The position numbers were made by a program, and so were the translations under genes. Positions 16,747-24,600 of a stretch of DNA of 33,550 nt are shown in pieces. The DNA lies in the NCBI GenBank assembly GCA_022842885.1, contig JALHOR010000062.1, positions 1 to 33,550 of the forward strand. Direction: 5' to 3'. Source of the DNA: Anaerolineae bacterium (GTDB lineage Bacteria > Chloroflexota > Anaerolineae > Aggregatilineales > Phototrophicaceae). Below the pieces are notes generated by a model. It was not told the origin of the DNA. It saw only the letters and a list, made by a program, of their open reading frames with translations, and made no database searches. The stretch's first letter is position 1. The number at the start of each line of letters is the position of its first letter.

Positions 16747-18498
16747 TTATTGGCGCTGTTTGAGCCATGCCGCGAATGTAGCATATTCCCATGCATTAAT
16801 CACATGCCGCGCTTCGACCCAACCACGGCGGGCATTAACAATGCCATACGGCATTTCATCCATCATAGCAGCACTATGGGCATCGGTGTTAATCGCTAAT
16901 GGAATGCCCAATTCTACAGCGCGGCGGGCATATTGGGCATCCAAATCTAAGCGGCGTGGATTAGCATTAATTTCTAATGCAATGCCTGTTTTGGTTGCAG
17001 CCTCAAATACTGCATCCATATCCACATCTACAGGTTCACGGTCTGGCACGTAACGGGCGGTCAAATGCCCAATCATATCCACATGCGGATTATTGATGGC
17101 ATTGATGAGTCGCTGCGTAATTTGGTCACGCGGTTGATTCAGGCTGACATGCAACGAAGCAATCACAAAATCAAGTTGAGCTAAAATCTCATCGGGATAA
17201 TCCATAGTCCCATCGGCTTTTATGTCCATCTCTGTGCCATGCAAAACAATAATCTCGCCGCGCATTTCTTCATTCACTTGGCGCACTTCTTTTTGTTGTT
17301 CCAGCAGGCGTTCTATAGACAGCCCGTTGGCAACGCCCAAGCTGCGCGAATGGTCGGTGATGACGATATATTTGCGTCCGCGTTTTTTTGCTTCTTCTGC
17401 CATTTCTCGCGTTGATAAAACACCATCGCTCCAAGTGGTGTGCATGTGCAAATCACCGCGTATATCTGCCAGCGTTATTAAATTAGGTAGTTGTCCGGCT
17501 CTGGCGGCTTCTATCTCGCCCGTATCTTCGCGCAGTTCCGGCGGTATCCACGGCAATCCAATCGTCTCATACACTTGGGCTTCGGTTTCACAATAAATCT
17601 TGGGTGCATCTTCGATAATGTTGCTATCTTTATCCACCGGACTCAGGGCGCTTTCGTTCAAACTATAACCTTTATCCAGCGCAATCTGCCGAATTTTGAC
17701 ATTATGCGCTTTGCTCCCGGTGAAATATTGCAGTGCCGTCCCCCATTGCGATTTCGGCAGCACACGCACATCCATTTGTAGCCCATTTTGCAATTCGACT
17801 GAACTTTTGGTTTCGCCATGTCCCAACACGCGGGCAACATTTTCCATATTTACGAATTTGTCCATGATGGGTTTGGCATCATCGCTGGCAATCAAAATAT
17901 CCACATCGCCAATCGTGATGCGCCCGCGCCGCAAACTTCCCGCTGTTGCCCCTTCTATCACGCCGGGAATGTCTAGCAGCATTTTTAAGACGGCTTCTGC
18001 TAACGGCTTGGCTTTGCCAATCGGCATTCGTCCAGTTTGGCGGGCTAAGGCGGCGATGCCCTCCAGAATTTTCTGCTCACTTTTTGCGCCCATACCCGCT
18101 AAATCACGTAATTTACCCTGTTTTGCTGATTCTTCTAATTCGGGCAGCGTTGTAATATTCAGGCTGTCCCAAAATAATTTTGCCTTTTTGGGTCCAACAC
18201 CGTTGATACGCATAATATCTAACAGCGTCAGCGGCACTTCTTGTTTGCGTTTCTCGTAAAATTCCAATTTGCCCGTTGCAAGCAATTCACGGATTTTTTC
18301 GGCAATGGCTTTGCCCACACCGGGAATATCTTCCAGCGTGTTATCATCGGCATAGGCTCGTAAATCGCGGGGCAAATCACCCAGCACTTCCCCTGCCCGC
18401 CGATATGACAAAAAACGAAATTTGGATTCGCCCTGAATTTCCAGCATGTCAGCGATATTCGTAAAAATTTGGGCAATATCTCGATTGGTGAGCGACAT
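16747..18498 (-). CDS. polX: DNA polymerase X with PHP exonuclease domain
   Basis: A 583-aa family X polymerase for gap filling in base-excision repair, of the bacterial type (~570 aa). The N-terminal 8-kDa domain has helix-hairpin-helix motifs (Ile-Pro-Gly-Val-Gly-Lys-Ala at ~58, Ile-Asn-Gly-Val-Gly-Pro-Lys at ~98). The palm has Gly-Ser-Leu-Arg-Arg-Gly...Gly-Asp-Val-Asp-Ile-Leu with the two metal-binding Asp, and a third Asp in Leu-Gln-Met-Asp-Val-Arg-Val. The C-terminal PHP domain keeps its metal ligands: Asp-Leu-His-Met-His, Thr-Asp-His-Ser, His-Gly-x-Glu-Met-Asp, Asn-Thr-Asp-Ala-His. Both activities are expected. ATG 18498 has AGGA ahead. It is separated from NFACT by 31 bases. Confidence 0.95.
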   Translation of the reverse strand: MSLTNRDIAQIFTNIADMLEIQGESKFRFLSYRRAGEVLGDLPRDLRAYADDNTLEDIPGVGKAIAEKIRELLATGKLEFYEKRKQEVPLTLLDIMRINGVGPKKAKLFWDSLNITTLPELEESAKQGKLRDLAGMGAKSEQKILEGIAALARQTGRMPIGKAKPLAEAVLKMLLDIPGVIEGATAGSLRRGRITIGDVDILIASDDAKPIMDKFVNMENVARVLGHGETKSSVELQNGLQMDVRVLPKSQWGTALQYFTGSKAHNVKIRQIALDKGYSLNESALSPVDKDSNIIEDAPKIYCETEAQVYETIGLPWIPPELREDTGEIEAARAGQLPNLITLADIRGDLHMHTTWSDGVLSTREMAEEAKKRGRKYIVITDHSRSLGVANGLSIERLLEQQKEVRQVNEEMRGEIIVLHGTEMDIKADGTMDYPDEILAQLDFVIASLHVSLNQPRDQITQRLINAINNPHVDMIGHLTARYVPDREPVDVDMDAVFEAATKTGIALEINANPRRLDLDAQYARRAVELGIPLAINTDAHSAAMMDEMPYGIVNARRGWVEARHVINAWEYATFAAWLKQRQ

Positions 18499-18546
18499 AA
18501 CAATCCTATCGTTTCATTAAAGCACTGGCATCAAAAAACAAGGTAC

Positions 18547-18843
18547 TCAATACTCACATCTATCTTCGATAATTTCATCTGAAATCAACCGATTAGTAGC
18601 AAACAATTTGCTCAATCGTTCTTCTTCTTCTGTCAGTTCTTCAATATCTTCGGGAAGGTCTAAATCTTCTGGATTTAGAAGTATGCCGCCGATTCGCGCT
18701 CGCTGAATCACGTCGGCATGATTCATATCCATATCCTCTGGTAGAACATCAATATGAACTTGCAGCACTTTATTTTCAGGTAGTTCAAGTTTGTCCAATA
18801 CCCACAGTTGTCCATCTCTAAAGAAGGCTTTTACAGAGACCAT
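18547..18843 (-). CDS. Small protein resembling AF2212-type antitoxin, no partner toxin
   Basis: A 98-aa acidic protein. Its start (Val-Ser-Val-Lys-Ala-Phe-Phe-Arg-Asp-Gly-Gln-Leu-Trp...Leu-Glu-Leu-Pro-Glu) resembles the N-terminal strand-loop of AF2212/DUF104-like antitoxins that pair with PIN-domain toxins. The rest is Glu/Asp/Leu-rich and helical. ATG 18843 is preferred to the in-frame GTG 18852, because AAGGG then sits about eight bases upstream. The partner toxin would be expected immediately downstream, but the 48 bases before PolX hold none. The function is therefore uncertain; orphan antitoxin is an inference. Confidence 0.6.
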   Translation of the reverse strand: MVSVKAFFRDGQLWVLDKLELPENKVLQVHIDVLPEDMDMNHADVIQRARIGGILLNPEDLDLPEDIEELTEEEERLSKLFATNRLISDEIIEDRCEY

Positions 18844-18886
18844 CTCGCACACCCTTTCTATTCTACAGCCCTATTATAGCATGTTC

Positions 18887-19420
18887 TCAGTCGTCATACT
18901 TATTGCGAATTCCTGTCCAATCGGGTTGCTGTTCAACAGGTGGAGCATCTTTGAGCAAGCGATACAACTCTACAGCACGCTGAAACAGCCAAGGTTGTTT
19001 ACGCGGCACAATGATGTCATATGTACCACTATTCACCTCTGCCAAATTTAGCCAGCGATACTCACTACCTGCCATATCATCGCCCGGTACAACCGCGCCG
19101 CCTTCATACACAAAAAGATACGCAATGCTGACCATATATTGCACAATATCATCGTAACGAAACGAATACACATGCAAAGCACATAGAGGACGCACTTGAA
19201 TTTGGTCGCCCGCCTCTTCGCGGATTTCGCGCTGTAATCCCTCCAAAATTGTCTCATTGCCATCATAAGCACCGTTGGGTGGCTCCCATTTGCCGGGGTG
19301 TTTTGGGCTAGACAGCATCAAGATTTGTTCCTGCTCATTGATGATAAATGCCAATAAACCAACAGCAGATGCTGCAAACTGGCGTCCACTGGAAGCTGTT
19401 ATCACCGGTGGATACGACAT
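18887..19420 (-). CDS. Nudix hydrolase
   Basis: A 177-aa Nudix protein. The Nudix box is complete: Gly at ~50, then x5-Glu, x7, Arg-Glu-Ile-Arg-Glu-Glu-Ala-Gly, in the segment beginning Gly-Ala-Tyr-Asp-Gly-Asn-Glu. A Trp-Glu-Pro-Pro-Asn-Gly turn precedes it. Such enzymes remove pyrophosphate from nucleoside-diphosphate-linked substrates; the substrate is not told by sequence. ATG 19420 is preceded by AAGGG. It is divergent from the trp leader, 65 bases from the trp -35 box. Confidence 0.9.
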   Translation of the reverse strand: MSYPPVITASSGRQFAASAVGLLAFIINEQEQILMLSSPKHPGKWEPPNGAYDGNETILEGLQREIREEAGDQIQVRPLCALHVYSFRYDDIVQYMVSIAYLFVYEGGAVVPGDDMAGSEYRWLNLAEVNSGTYDIIVPRKQPWLFQRAVELYRLLKDAPPVEQQPDWTGIRNKYDD

Positions 19421-19484
19421 GAGGATGCCCTTTCTAATACTTTACCTCTGCAATAAGAATTTGAAGATTTGGCACAGTAAATGC

Positions 19485-19513
19485 TTGACAGCATCGAAAT
19501 TTCACGTTAATCT
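19485..19513 (+). promoter_or_regulatory. Candidate trp operon promoter
   Basis: A consensus -35 TTGACA (19485-19490) is followed by a 17-base spacer and TAATCT (19508-19513) as -10. Transcription would start near 19520, just ahead of the T-box stem I, as expected. The -10 is weak (three of six). Confidence 0.55.
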
Positions 19514-19519
19514 CTTTTT

Positions 19520-19856
19520 AACTTGATACATTTAAAAGCGAAGAACCAGAAAAGTACATACCTATCCGATGTTCAGAGAGTCACCCCTAGGCTGGAAGGG
19601 TGATACATGCGCGGGTGTGGAATGGACTGGGGAGCTACCAGTCGAACTATCATTTTAAAATGATAAAGTAGCCTGAGTCGGAGAGCGCACCGTTACCAGA
19701 GCGCAGAGTATCGGCTTTTGCCCGTACTTGTCGAGAGATTTCTACGTGTTGCATAGCGAAAATTGAAAGTTTGTTTTTGCTATCGCTGTGTAGGAATAAT
19801 CAGGGTGGCACCGCGAGAGTCCTCCTCGTCCCTGTGTGGATGATGGGGACTCTTTT
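19520..19856 (+). promoter_or_regulatory. Tryptophan T-box riboswitch leader
   Basis: A T-box leader that senses uncharged tRNA and prevents termination ahead of trpE. Stem I contains the GAACCAGAAAAGTA start, the AGAGAG element and the GGCTGGAA apical loop flanked by TCACCC/GGGTGA. The specifier codon is UGG at 19623-19625 in the usual context GAA-UGG-ACU, which is Trp. A hairpin TATCATTTTAAAATGATA and a stem at 19742-19793 (ctac...gtag) follow. The T-box AGGGTGGCACCGCG is at 19802-19815. Antiterminator helices are CAGGG (19801-19805) with CCCTG (19830-19834), and GCGAG (19813-19817) with CTCGT (19825-19829), with a seven-base bulge TGGCACC. The bulge base after UGG is C, matching a G discriminator as in bacterial tRNA-Trp. 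The competing terminator is annotated separately. Confidence 0.95.
19816..19856 (+). terminator. T-box-controlled intrinsic terminator
   Basis: The arms 19816-19831 and 19838-19853 form a 16-position stem with one mismatch and two G-U pairs, closed by a six-base loop and followed by TTTT (19853-19856). Its 5' arm overlaps the antiterminator, so the two structures exclude each other. Termination is expected when tRNA-Trp is charged. Confidence 0.9.
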
Positions 19857-19876
19857 CACTTAATGGAGGCTGTTCT

Positions 19877-21400
19877 ATGGTGACACCGATTGCAACACAA
19901 CAACGTTCTCGTACAGATATCAAACCATCCCGCGAAGAAATCTATACCTATTTTCAACAGGGCGACTTAGTGCCAGTGTATCGTACTCTGCTCGCCGATT
20001 TAGAAACTCCCGTATCAGTCTATATGAAGTTGACACAAACCGGGCAACCCGCCTTCTTGCTAGAAAGTGTGGAAGGTGGTGAACGAGTTGGGCGCTATTC
20101 GTTCATCGGGGTTAATCCTGCTAATTTGCTGCTGATTCAAAATCAACAGGTCAATTTTATCGAAAATGGCAACAGTTATACCCGTGACTTAAAACCCGGC
20201 GAAGACCCGCTGCATATCATCAAAAATGCCATGAGCAAATATCAGCCTGTGCGCGTGCCGGGGCTGCCCCGCCTTGTTGGGGGTGCTGTTGGCTATTTGG
20301 CGTATGATGTGGTGCGTTATTTTGAAAAACTCCCAAAGACTGCCAAAGACGAACTCAATGTGCCGGATGCCGCCTTTATGCTGCCCGACACCTTAGTAAT
20401 TTTCGACCATGCCAAACACCAACTTATTGTGATGGCAAATGCTCATAATACGGGCAACCCCGATGCTGCCTACAACGATGCCATTCATCGCATTGATAAA
20501 ATTGTGGTGGCATTAGGAAAGCCGCTGCCGTCTGTGCCATTCACAGTAACGCCATTAGACGAAGAATTGGTCTCCAATATTGGGCAAGCCAATTACAAAG
20601 AGAATGTGCGCCGCGCCAAAGAGTACATCAAAGATGGTGATGCTTTCCAAATTGTAATGTCCCAACGCTTCAGCCGTAAAACCACCGCGTCCCCGTTTAT
20701 GCTCTATCGGGCATTACGGGCATTAAATCCATCCCCCTACATGTTTTTGCTGCAATTCAATTCGGATTTAACCCTGATTGGGGCGTCGCCAGAGATGATG
20801 GTACGCCTAGAAGATGGTATTGCCAGCAACCGCCCCATCGCCGGGACGCGCCCACGCGGTAAAACCGAAACCGAAGATAATCAATTGGCAGAAGAATTGC
20901 TGGCTGACCCCAAAGAACGCGCTGAACATGTGATGCTGGTAGATTTGGGGCGCAATGATTTGGGGCGCGTCTGCGATTATGGCACGGTCAAAGTGTCCGA
21001 GATGATGGTCGTTGAACGCTATTCCCATGTGATGCACATCGTCAGCCATGTGGAAGGCAAATTACGCGCTGGCATGGATGCCTTTGATTTAGTGCGGGCA
21101 ACATTCCCCGCTGGAACGCTGAGTGGCGCACCGAAAGTTCGTGCAATGGAAATTATCGAAGAATTAGAAGGCATCCGCCGGGGACCCTATGGCGGCGCAG
21201 TCGGCTACTTCAGTTTTGATGGTTCGATGGATTTTTGCATCACCATTCGGACGTTCCTGATGAAAGACGATACGGTTTATGTGCAAGCCGGCGCTGGCAT
21301 CGTTGCCGATAGCGACCCCACCAGCGAACACCAAGAATGCGTCAATAAAGCAAAGGCGCTGGCACAAGCCATCATTTATGCGGAAAATGGTCTGATGTAA
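19877..21400 (+). CDS. trpE: Anthranilate synthase component I
   Basis: A 507-aa chorismate-using enzyme that makes anthranilate with TrpG ammonia. The Trp feedback-binding element Leu-Leu-Glu-Ser is at 61-64 and Asn-Pro-Ser-Pro-Tyr-Met-Phe near residue 284, so the enzyme is probably inhibited by tryptophan. The catalytic core has Ile-Ala-Gly-Thr-Arg-Pro-Arg-Gly, Leu-Val-Asp-Leu-Gly-Arg-Asn-Asp-Leu-Gly and Pro-Ala-Gly-Thr-Leu-Ser-Gly-Ala-Pro-Lys, then Tyr-Gly-Gly-Ala-Val-Gly-Tyr. Length is as usual. ATG 19877 has GGAGG at the expected distance. First gene after the T-box. Confidence 0.97.
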   Translation: MVTPIATQQRSRTDIKPSREEIYTYFQQGDLVPVYRTLLADLETPVSVYMKLTQTGQPAFLLESVEGGERVGRYSFIGVNPANLLLIQNQQVNFIENGNSYTRDLKPGEDPLHIIKNAMSKYQPVRVPGLPRLVGGAVGYLAYDVVRYFEKLPKTAKDELNVPDAAFMLPDTLVIFDHAKHQLIVMANAHNTGNPDAAYNDAIHRIDKIVVALGKPLPSVPFTVTPLDEELVSNIGQANYKENVRRAKEYIKDGDAFQIVMSQRFSRKTTASPFMLYRALRALNPSPYMFLLQFNSDLTLIGASPEMMVRLEDGIASNRPIAGTRPRGKTETEDNQLAEELLADPKERAEHVMLVDLGRNDLGRVCDYGTVKVSEMMVVERYSHVMHIVSHVEGKLRAGMDAFDLVRATFPAGTLSGAPKVRAMEIIEELEGIRRGPYGGAVGYFSFDGSMDFCITIRTFLMKDDTVYVQAGAGIVADSDPTSEHQECVNKAKALAQAIIYAENGLM

Positions 21401-21428
21401 TCATAGTATCTATTGAGGAGAATTTTTC

Positions 21429-22082
21429 ATGACCATCAAACGCTTTATTTTCATTCGTCCCGGAGAAACAGGTTGGAATCGGTTAGGGCGCTGGCAAGGG
21501 CATGTGGCAGTCCCCTTAAGCGACCACGGCAAATTGCAAGCGGAGCGTTTAGCAAAATTTGTGCGCGTGATTGGGATACAGCAGCTTTACACCAGCGATT
21601 TACGCCGCGCGTTAGAAACCGCCCAGATTATTGCTGGCGTATTGAATCTGACACCCATCCCCGACGCCCGGCTGCGGGAACGGCATATCGGCATGTGGCA
21701 GGGCTTAACACAGGCAGAAGTGGAAGCATGGTATCCCAACGAATATCGCCAATTGGTAGAGAACCCCAATGATTATCAAATACCCGATGGCGAAGCCCGC
21801 CAGCACGTCACGGAGCGCATGTTGGCGGCTTTTAAAGATATTCTGGCACAAACCAGTGATAAAGCCGTGGGCATTGTCTCGCATACAACCGCCATCCGTG
21901 CTTTGCTCGGTTCGTTGATGCCCGACATCAATCCATATGCCTTGGATTTCGCCAATATGTCCGTCACCTCCATTGCCCGCGATACCAACGGCAAATGGTC
22001 ATTCACGCAGCAAAATGATGTCAGCCACCTAGAAGGAATGCCCAGCGAAGCCTTCCGCGAATTGGAGAAAGAAAAACCATGA
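21429..22082 (+). CDS. Histidine-phosphatase-like protein lacking the catalytic His
   Basis: A 217-aa protein of the phosphoglycerate-mutase-like superfamily. The usual Arg-His-Gly-Glu-Thr is Arg-Pro-Gly-Glu-Thr here (Pro11, codon CCC, where CAC or CAT is expected). The phosphohistidine nucleophile is therefore absent and normal catalysis should not occur. Other landmarks remain: Gly-Arg-Trp-Gln-Gly-His, Ser-Asp-Leu-Arg-Arg-Ala-Leu-Glu-Thr-Ala, Arg-Glu-Arg-His-Ile-Gly-x-Trp-Gln-Gly, and His152 in Ser-His-Thr-Thr-Ala-Ile-Arg. ATG 21429 has GAGGAG ahead. It lies 28 bases after trpE and overlaps trpG by an ATGA, so it is translated with the trp genes. Alternatives are a regulatory or substrate-binding pseudoenzyme or a single-base change from an active gene. 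Confidence 0.85.
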   Translation: MTIKRFIFIRPGETGWNRLGRWQGHVAVPLSDHGKLQAERLAKFVRVIGIQQLYTSDLRRALETAQIIAGVLNLTPIPDARLRERHIGMWQGLTQAEVEAWYPNEYRQLVENPNDYQIPDGEARQHVTERMLAAFKDILAQTSDKAVGIVSHTTAIRALLGSLMPDINPYALDFANMSVTSIARDTNGKWSFTQQNDVSHLEGMPSEAFRELEKEKP

Positions 22083-22663
22083 TTCTCGTCATTGATAACT
22101 ACGACAGCTTTACTTACAACTTGGTACAAGAAATGGGCGAACTCGGCGCAGAAATTCAGGTTGTCCGCAATGACCAAATCAGCATTGCGGAGATTCAAAA
22201 ACTGACTCCATCACACATTGTCATTTCCCCAGGTCCCGGTTTTCCTAAAGATGCAGGGATTTCCAATGATGTGATCCGCGAATTAGGTGCAACCACGCCG
22301 ATTTTAGGGGTCTGTTTGGGGCATCAATGTATTGGCGAAGTCTTTGGCGGTGTCGTCTCGCACGCACCGCGCCTAATGCACGGCAAAACCAGCCCCATTT
22401 ATCATAAACATGATTTGCTCTTTACAGGCATTCCTAGTCCGTTTACTGCCACCCGTTATCACAGTCTGGTGGTGCAGGAAGATAGCTTGCCGGAAGAACT
22501 GGCTATCACAGCATTTGCTGATACAGGCGAAATTATGGGCGTGCGTCACCGTGAATACCCGATTGTGGGCGTGCAGTTCCACCCGGAAAGCATCCTGACG
22601 CAATTTGGCATTCGCATTCTGCAAAATTTTGTCGAAAATGTGTTCATGGCAGAACGAGTGTAA
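22079..22663 (+). CDS. trpG: Anthranilate synthase component II (glutamine amidotransferase)
   Basis: A 194-aa class I glutamine amidotransferase supplying ammonia to TrpE. The Asp-Asn-Tyr-Asp-Ser-Phe-Thr-Tyr-Asn N terminus, Ser-Pro-Gly-Pro-Gly oxyanion strand, nucleophile Cys79 in Gly-Val-Cys-Leu-Gly-His-Gln, and the His168/Glu170 pair in Gln-Phe-His-Pro-Glu-Ser are all intact. It could also serve PabB (folate), as many TrpG/PabA do, but its place in the operon supports the Trp role. Translation is coupled to the preceding gene. Confidence 0.96.
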   Translation: MILVIDNYDSFTYNLVQEMGELGAEIQVVRNDQISIAEIQKLTPSHIVISPGPGFPKDAGISNDVIRELGATTPILGVCLGHQCIGEVFGGVVSHAPRLMHGKTSPIYHKHDLLFTGIPSPFTATRYHSLVVQEDSLPEELAITAFADTGEIMGVRHREYPIVGVQFHPESILTQFGIRILQNFVENVFMAERV

Positions 22664-22683
22664 TCATCAATTGAGCAATTCTT

Positions 22684-23544
22684 ATGTCACGCAGTAGCTA
22701 TCTTAAGCCAACTCATTATCTGCTCTATTGGAAAATCGCGCCGGAAGAACGGCTTAATCTGGCGACAAACCGTACTGCATCGTATGCTGCCAGCAATCAA
22801 CTAGGGCGAGTTAAACCGGGCGACATTCTATGGATTGTGAATGTGTATCTCGGTCATTTGCTCCTTGCTGGCAGGTTGCAGGTCGAAACGGTTGTAGATG
22901 ATATTGAAATTGCTCAGGAACTCGTAGGAAATTACCCGGGCGAGTGGTATGAGGCGGAATGGTACGCCATTGCCAATAAATACAATGTCGAACCGCTGCG
23001 TGAAGTGGATTTAACACCATTAGTCGGTGATATTCGGTTTAACAGCACGGCAGACCGCTTGTTTTTGCACAATGGGCGCGTGGATGCCAACCAGTTACGG
23101 TCTTTGCGCGAACTCACCGATGACTCTGCTAAATTGCTGGAAGACGCATGGTATGCCGATAAATATACGCCGCAGACGATTCAGGATTATCTGGAACTGA
23201 CGGAAGATGATATTGCCTACGCCGAAGGCAAATTAATCGTGCGGTCTATCCGCCAGCGACAGCGCAACCGCACCCTTGTAACCGATGCTAGGACGCACTT
23301 CAAACAGCAGCACGGGTATCTGTATTGTGAAGTGTGCGGGTTTGATTTTGCGGCATTTTATGGCATCGAATATATTGAAGCCCATCATAAACAGCAGATG
23401 GCAAGTTTGGACGAAGAACGCCTAAGTACTGTGGATGATTTGGTGATGTTGTGCGCCAATTGTCATCGCATGGCACATCAGCGCACACCACCTTATACGG
23501 TACAAGAACTTAAAGAAATGATTCAACGCAATCGAGGGGATTAA
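22684..23544 (+). CDS. HNH endonuclease with EVE/PUA-like N-terminal domain
   Basis: A 286-aa protein. The N-terminal ~100 residues (His-Tyr-Leu-Leu-Tyr-Trp-Lys..., Gly-Asp-Ile-Leu-Trp-Ile-Val, Leu-Leu-Ala-Gly-Arg-Leu) resemble an EVE/PUA-like base-reading fold. The C-terminal HNH core shows Cys-Glu-Val-Cys-Gly-Phe-Asp-Phe, Tyr-Ile-Glu-Ala-His-His (catalytic His) and Leu-Val-Met-Leu-Cys-Ala-Asn-Cys-His-Arg-Met-Ala-His, so two zinc Cys pairs and the metal His are present. Such architecture is known in modification-dependent restriction nucleases, but the N-terminal match is approximate. It lies 20 bases after trpG and 6 before trpD, without its own visible promoter. It has no obvious place in Trp synthesis. 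Confidence 0.78.
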   Translation: MSRSSYLKPTHYLLYWKIAPEERLNLATNRTASYAASNQLGRVKPGDILWIVNVYLGHLLLAGRLQVETVVDDIEIAQELVGNYPGEWYEAEWYAIANKYNVEPLREVDLTPLVGDIRFNSTADRLFLHNGRVDANQLRSLRELTDDSAKLLEDAWYADKYTPQTIQDYLELTEDDIAYAEGKLIVRSIRQRQRNRTLVTDARTHFKQQHGYLYCEVCGFDFAAFYGIEYIEAHHKQQMASLDEERLSTVDDLVMLCANCHRMAHQRTPPYTVQELKEMIQRNRGD

Positions 23545-23550
23545 ATTTTT

Positions 23551-24588
23551 ATGACGATGGATATTCAGCGGGCGATTGAACTATTAAGCCGCTTTGGGCA
23601 TTTACAAATCGAAGAAGCCGAAGCGGTGATGGAACAAATTATGAGTGGCGAAACCACCGAAGCCCAAATCGGTGCTTATTTGATGGCACTGCGGATGAAG
23701 GGTGAAACGTCAGAAGAAATTACCGGCAGCGCCCGTGCCATGCGGAACAAATCACAAAAAGTTCCTGTGAGCAGCAATGGTGATTTGCTCGATACCTGTG
23801 GCACTGGTGGCGATAAATCACATACGTTTAATATCAGCACCACCGTAGCATTTGTAGCAGCAGCAGCCGGAATGCGTGTCGCCAAACACGGCAATCGGGC
23901 AGCAACCAGCAAATGCGGCAGCGCCGATGTATTGGGTGAATTGGGCGTGAATCTGGATTTAACGCCGGAACAAGTGGGCAAGTGTATTGATGAGGTGGGC
24001 ATCGGCTTTTTGTTTGCGGTCAAACTGCACCCCGCGATGAAATATGCGATTGGTGTCCGGCGGCAAATGGCAATACGCACCATTTTTAATATTTTGGGAC
24101 CACTGACGAATCCAGCAGGCGCAAATCGGCAGTTGATGGGCGTTTTCGCGGCTGATTTAACCGATTTGCTGGCACATGTGTTGAAAGCACTTGGCACAAA
24201 ATCAGCGATGGTGGTGACGGGCTACGGCGGCATGGATGAACTGAGCATTTCGGGTCCTAATCGCATTAGCCATCTAAAAGAAGATGGCACTATTGAGACT
24301 TATGAAATTGACCCGATGGAATTTGGGTTCCCCGGTGCCAGCATCTCCGAATTGCGCGGTGATGATGCCCCCACCAACGCCAAAATTTTACGCGGTGTTT
24401 TGGATAGTAGCATAGACGGGGCTAAACGCGATGTTGTCTTGTTGAACGCCGGGGCAGCGTTGGTGGCTGGGGGCAAAGTCAATACCTTGGGACAGGGCAT
24501 TGACTTAGCGCGAGAAGCCGTAAACAGCGGCACAGCCGTGAAAAAACTGGATGATTTAATCGCCTACAGCCAGCAATTTAAAGCCTAG
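23551..24588 (+). CDS. trpD: Anthranilate phosphoribosyltransferase
   Basis: A 345-aa enzyme that joins anthranilate to PRPP. The PRPP-binding motif Asp-Thr-Cys-Gly-Thr-Gly-Gly-Asp-Lys is near residue 77, then Asn-Ile-Ser-Thr, Lys-His-Gly-Asn-Arg-Ala, Cys-Gly-Ser-Ala-Asp, and Arg-Thr-Ile-Phe-Asn-Ile-Leu-Gly-Pro-Leu-Thr-Asn-Pro, with a Gly-Tyr-Gly-Gly-Met-Asp-Glu segment. ATG 23551 is used; ATG 23557 is also in frame and close. The RBS is a GAGGGG about a dozen bases upstream, at the end of the HNH gene. Confidence 0.96.
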   Translation: MTMDIQRAIELLSRFGHLQIEEAEAVMEQIMSGETTEAQIGAYLMALRMKGETSEEITGSARAMRNKSQKVPVSSNGDLLDTCGTGGDKSHTFNISTTVAFVAAAAGMRVAKHGNRAATSKCGSADVLGELGVNLDLTPEQVGKCIDEVGIGFLFAVKLHPAMKYAIGVRRQMAIRTIFNILGPLTNPAGANRQLMGVFAADLTDLLAHVLKALGTKSAMVVTGYGGMDELSISGPNRISHLKEDGTIETYEIDPMEFGFPGASISELRGDDAPTNAKILRGVLDSSIDGAKRDVVLLNAGAALVAGGKVNTLGQGIDLAREAVNSGTAVKKLDDLIAYSQQFKA

Positions 24589-24600
24589 GATAAAAGTGCT

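Noticed and set aside
17696..18259. Plus-strand open frame (187 codons)
   Set aside because: It lies wholly opposite polX, has no recognisable domain or RBS, and polX is complete with all motifs.
23676..24197. Minus-strand open frame (173 codons)
   Set aside because: Opposite trpD, which is intact; its composition mirrors trpD codons.
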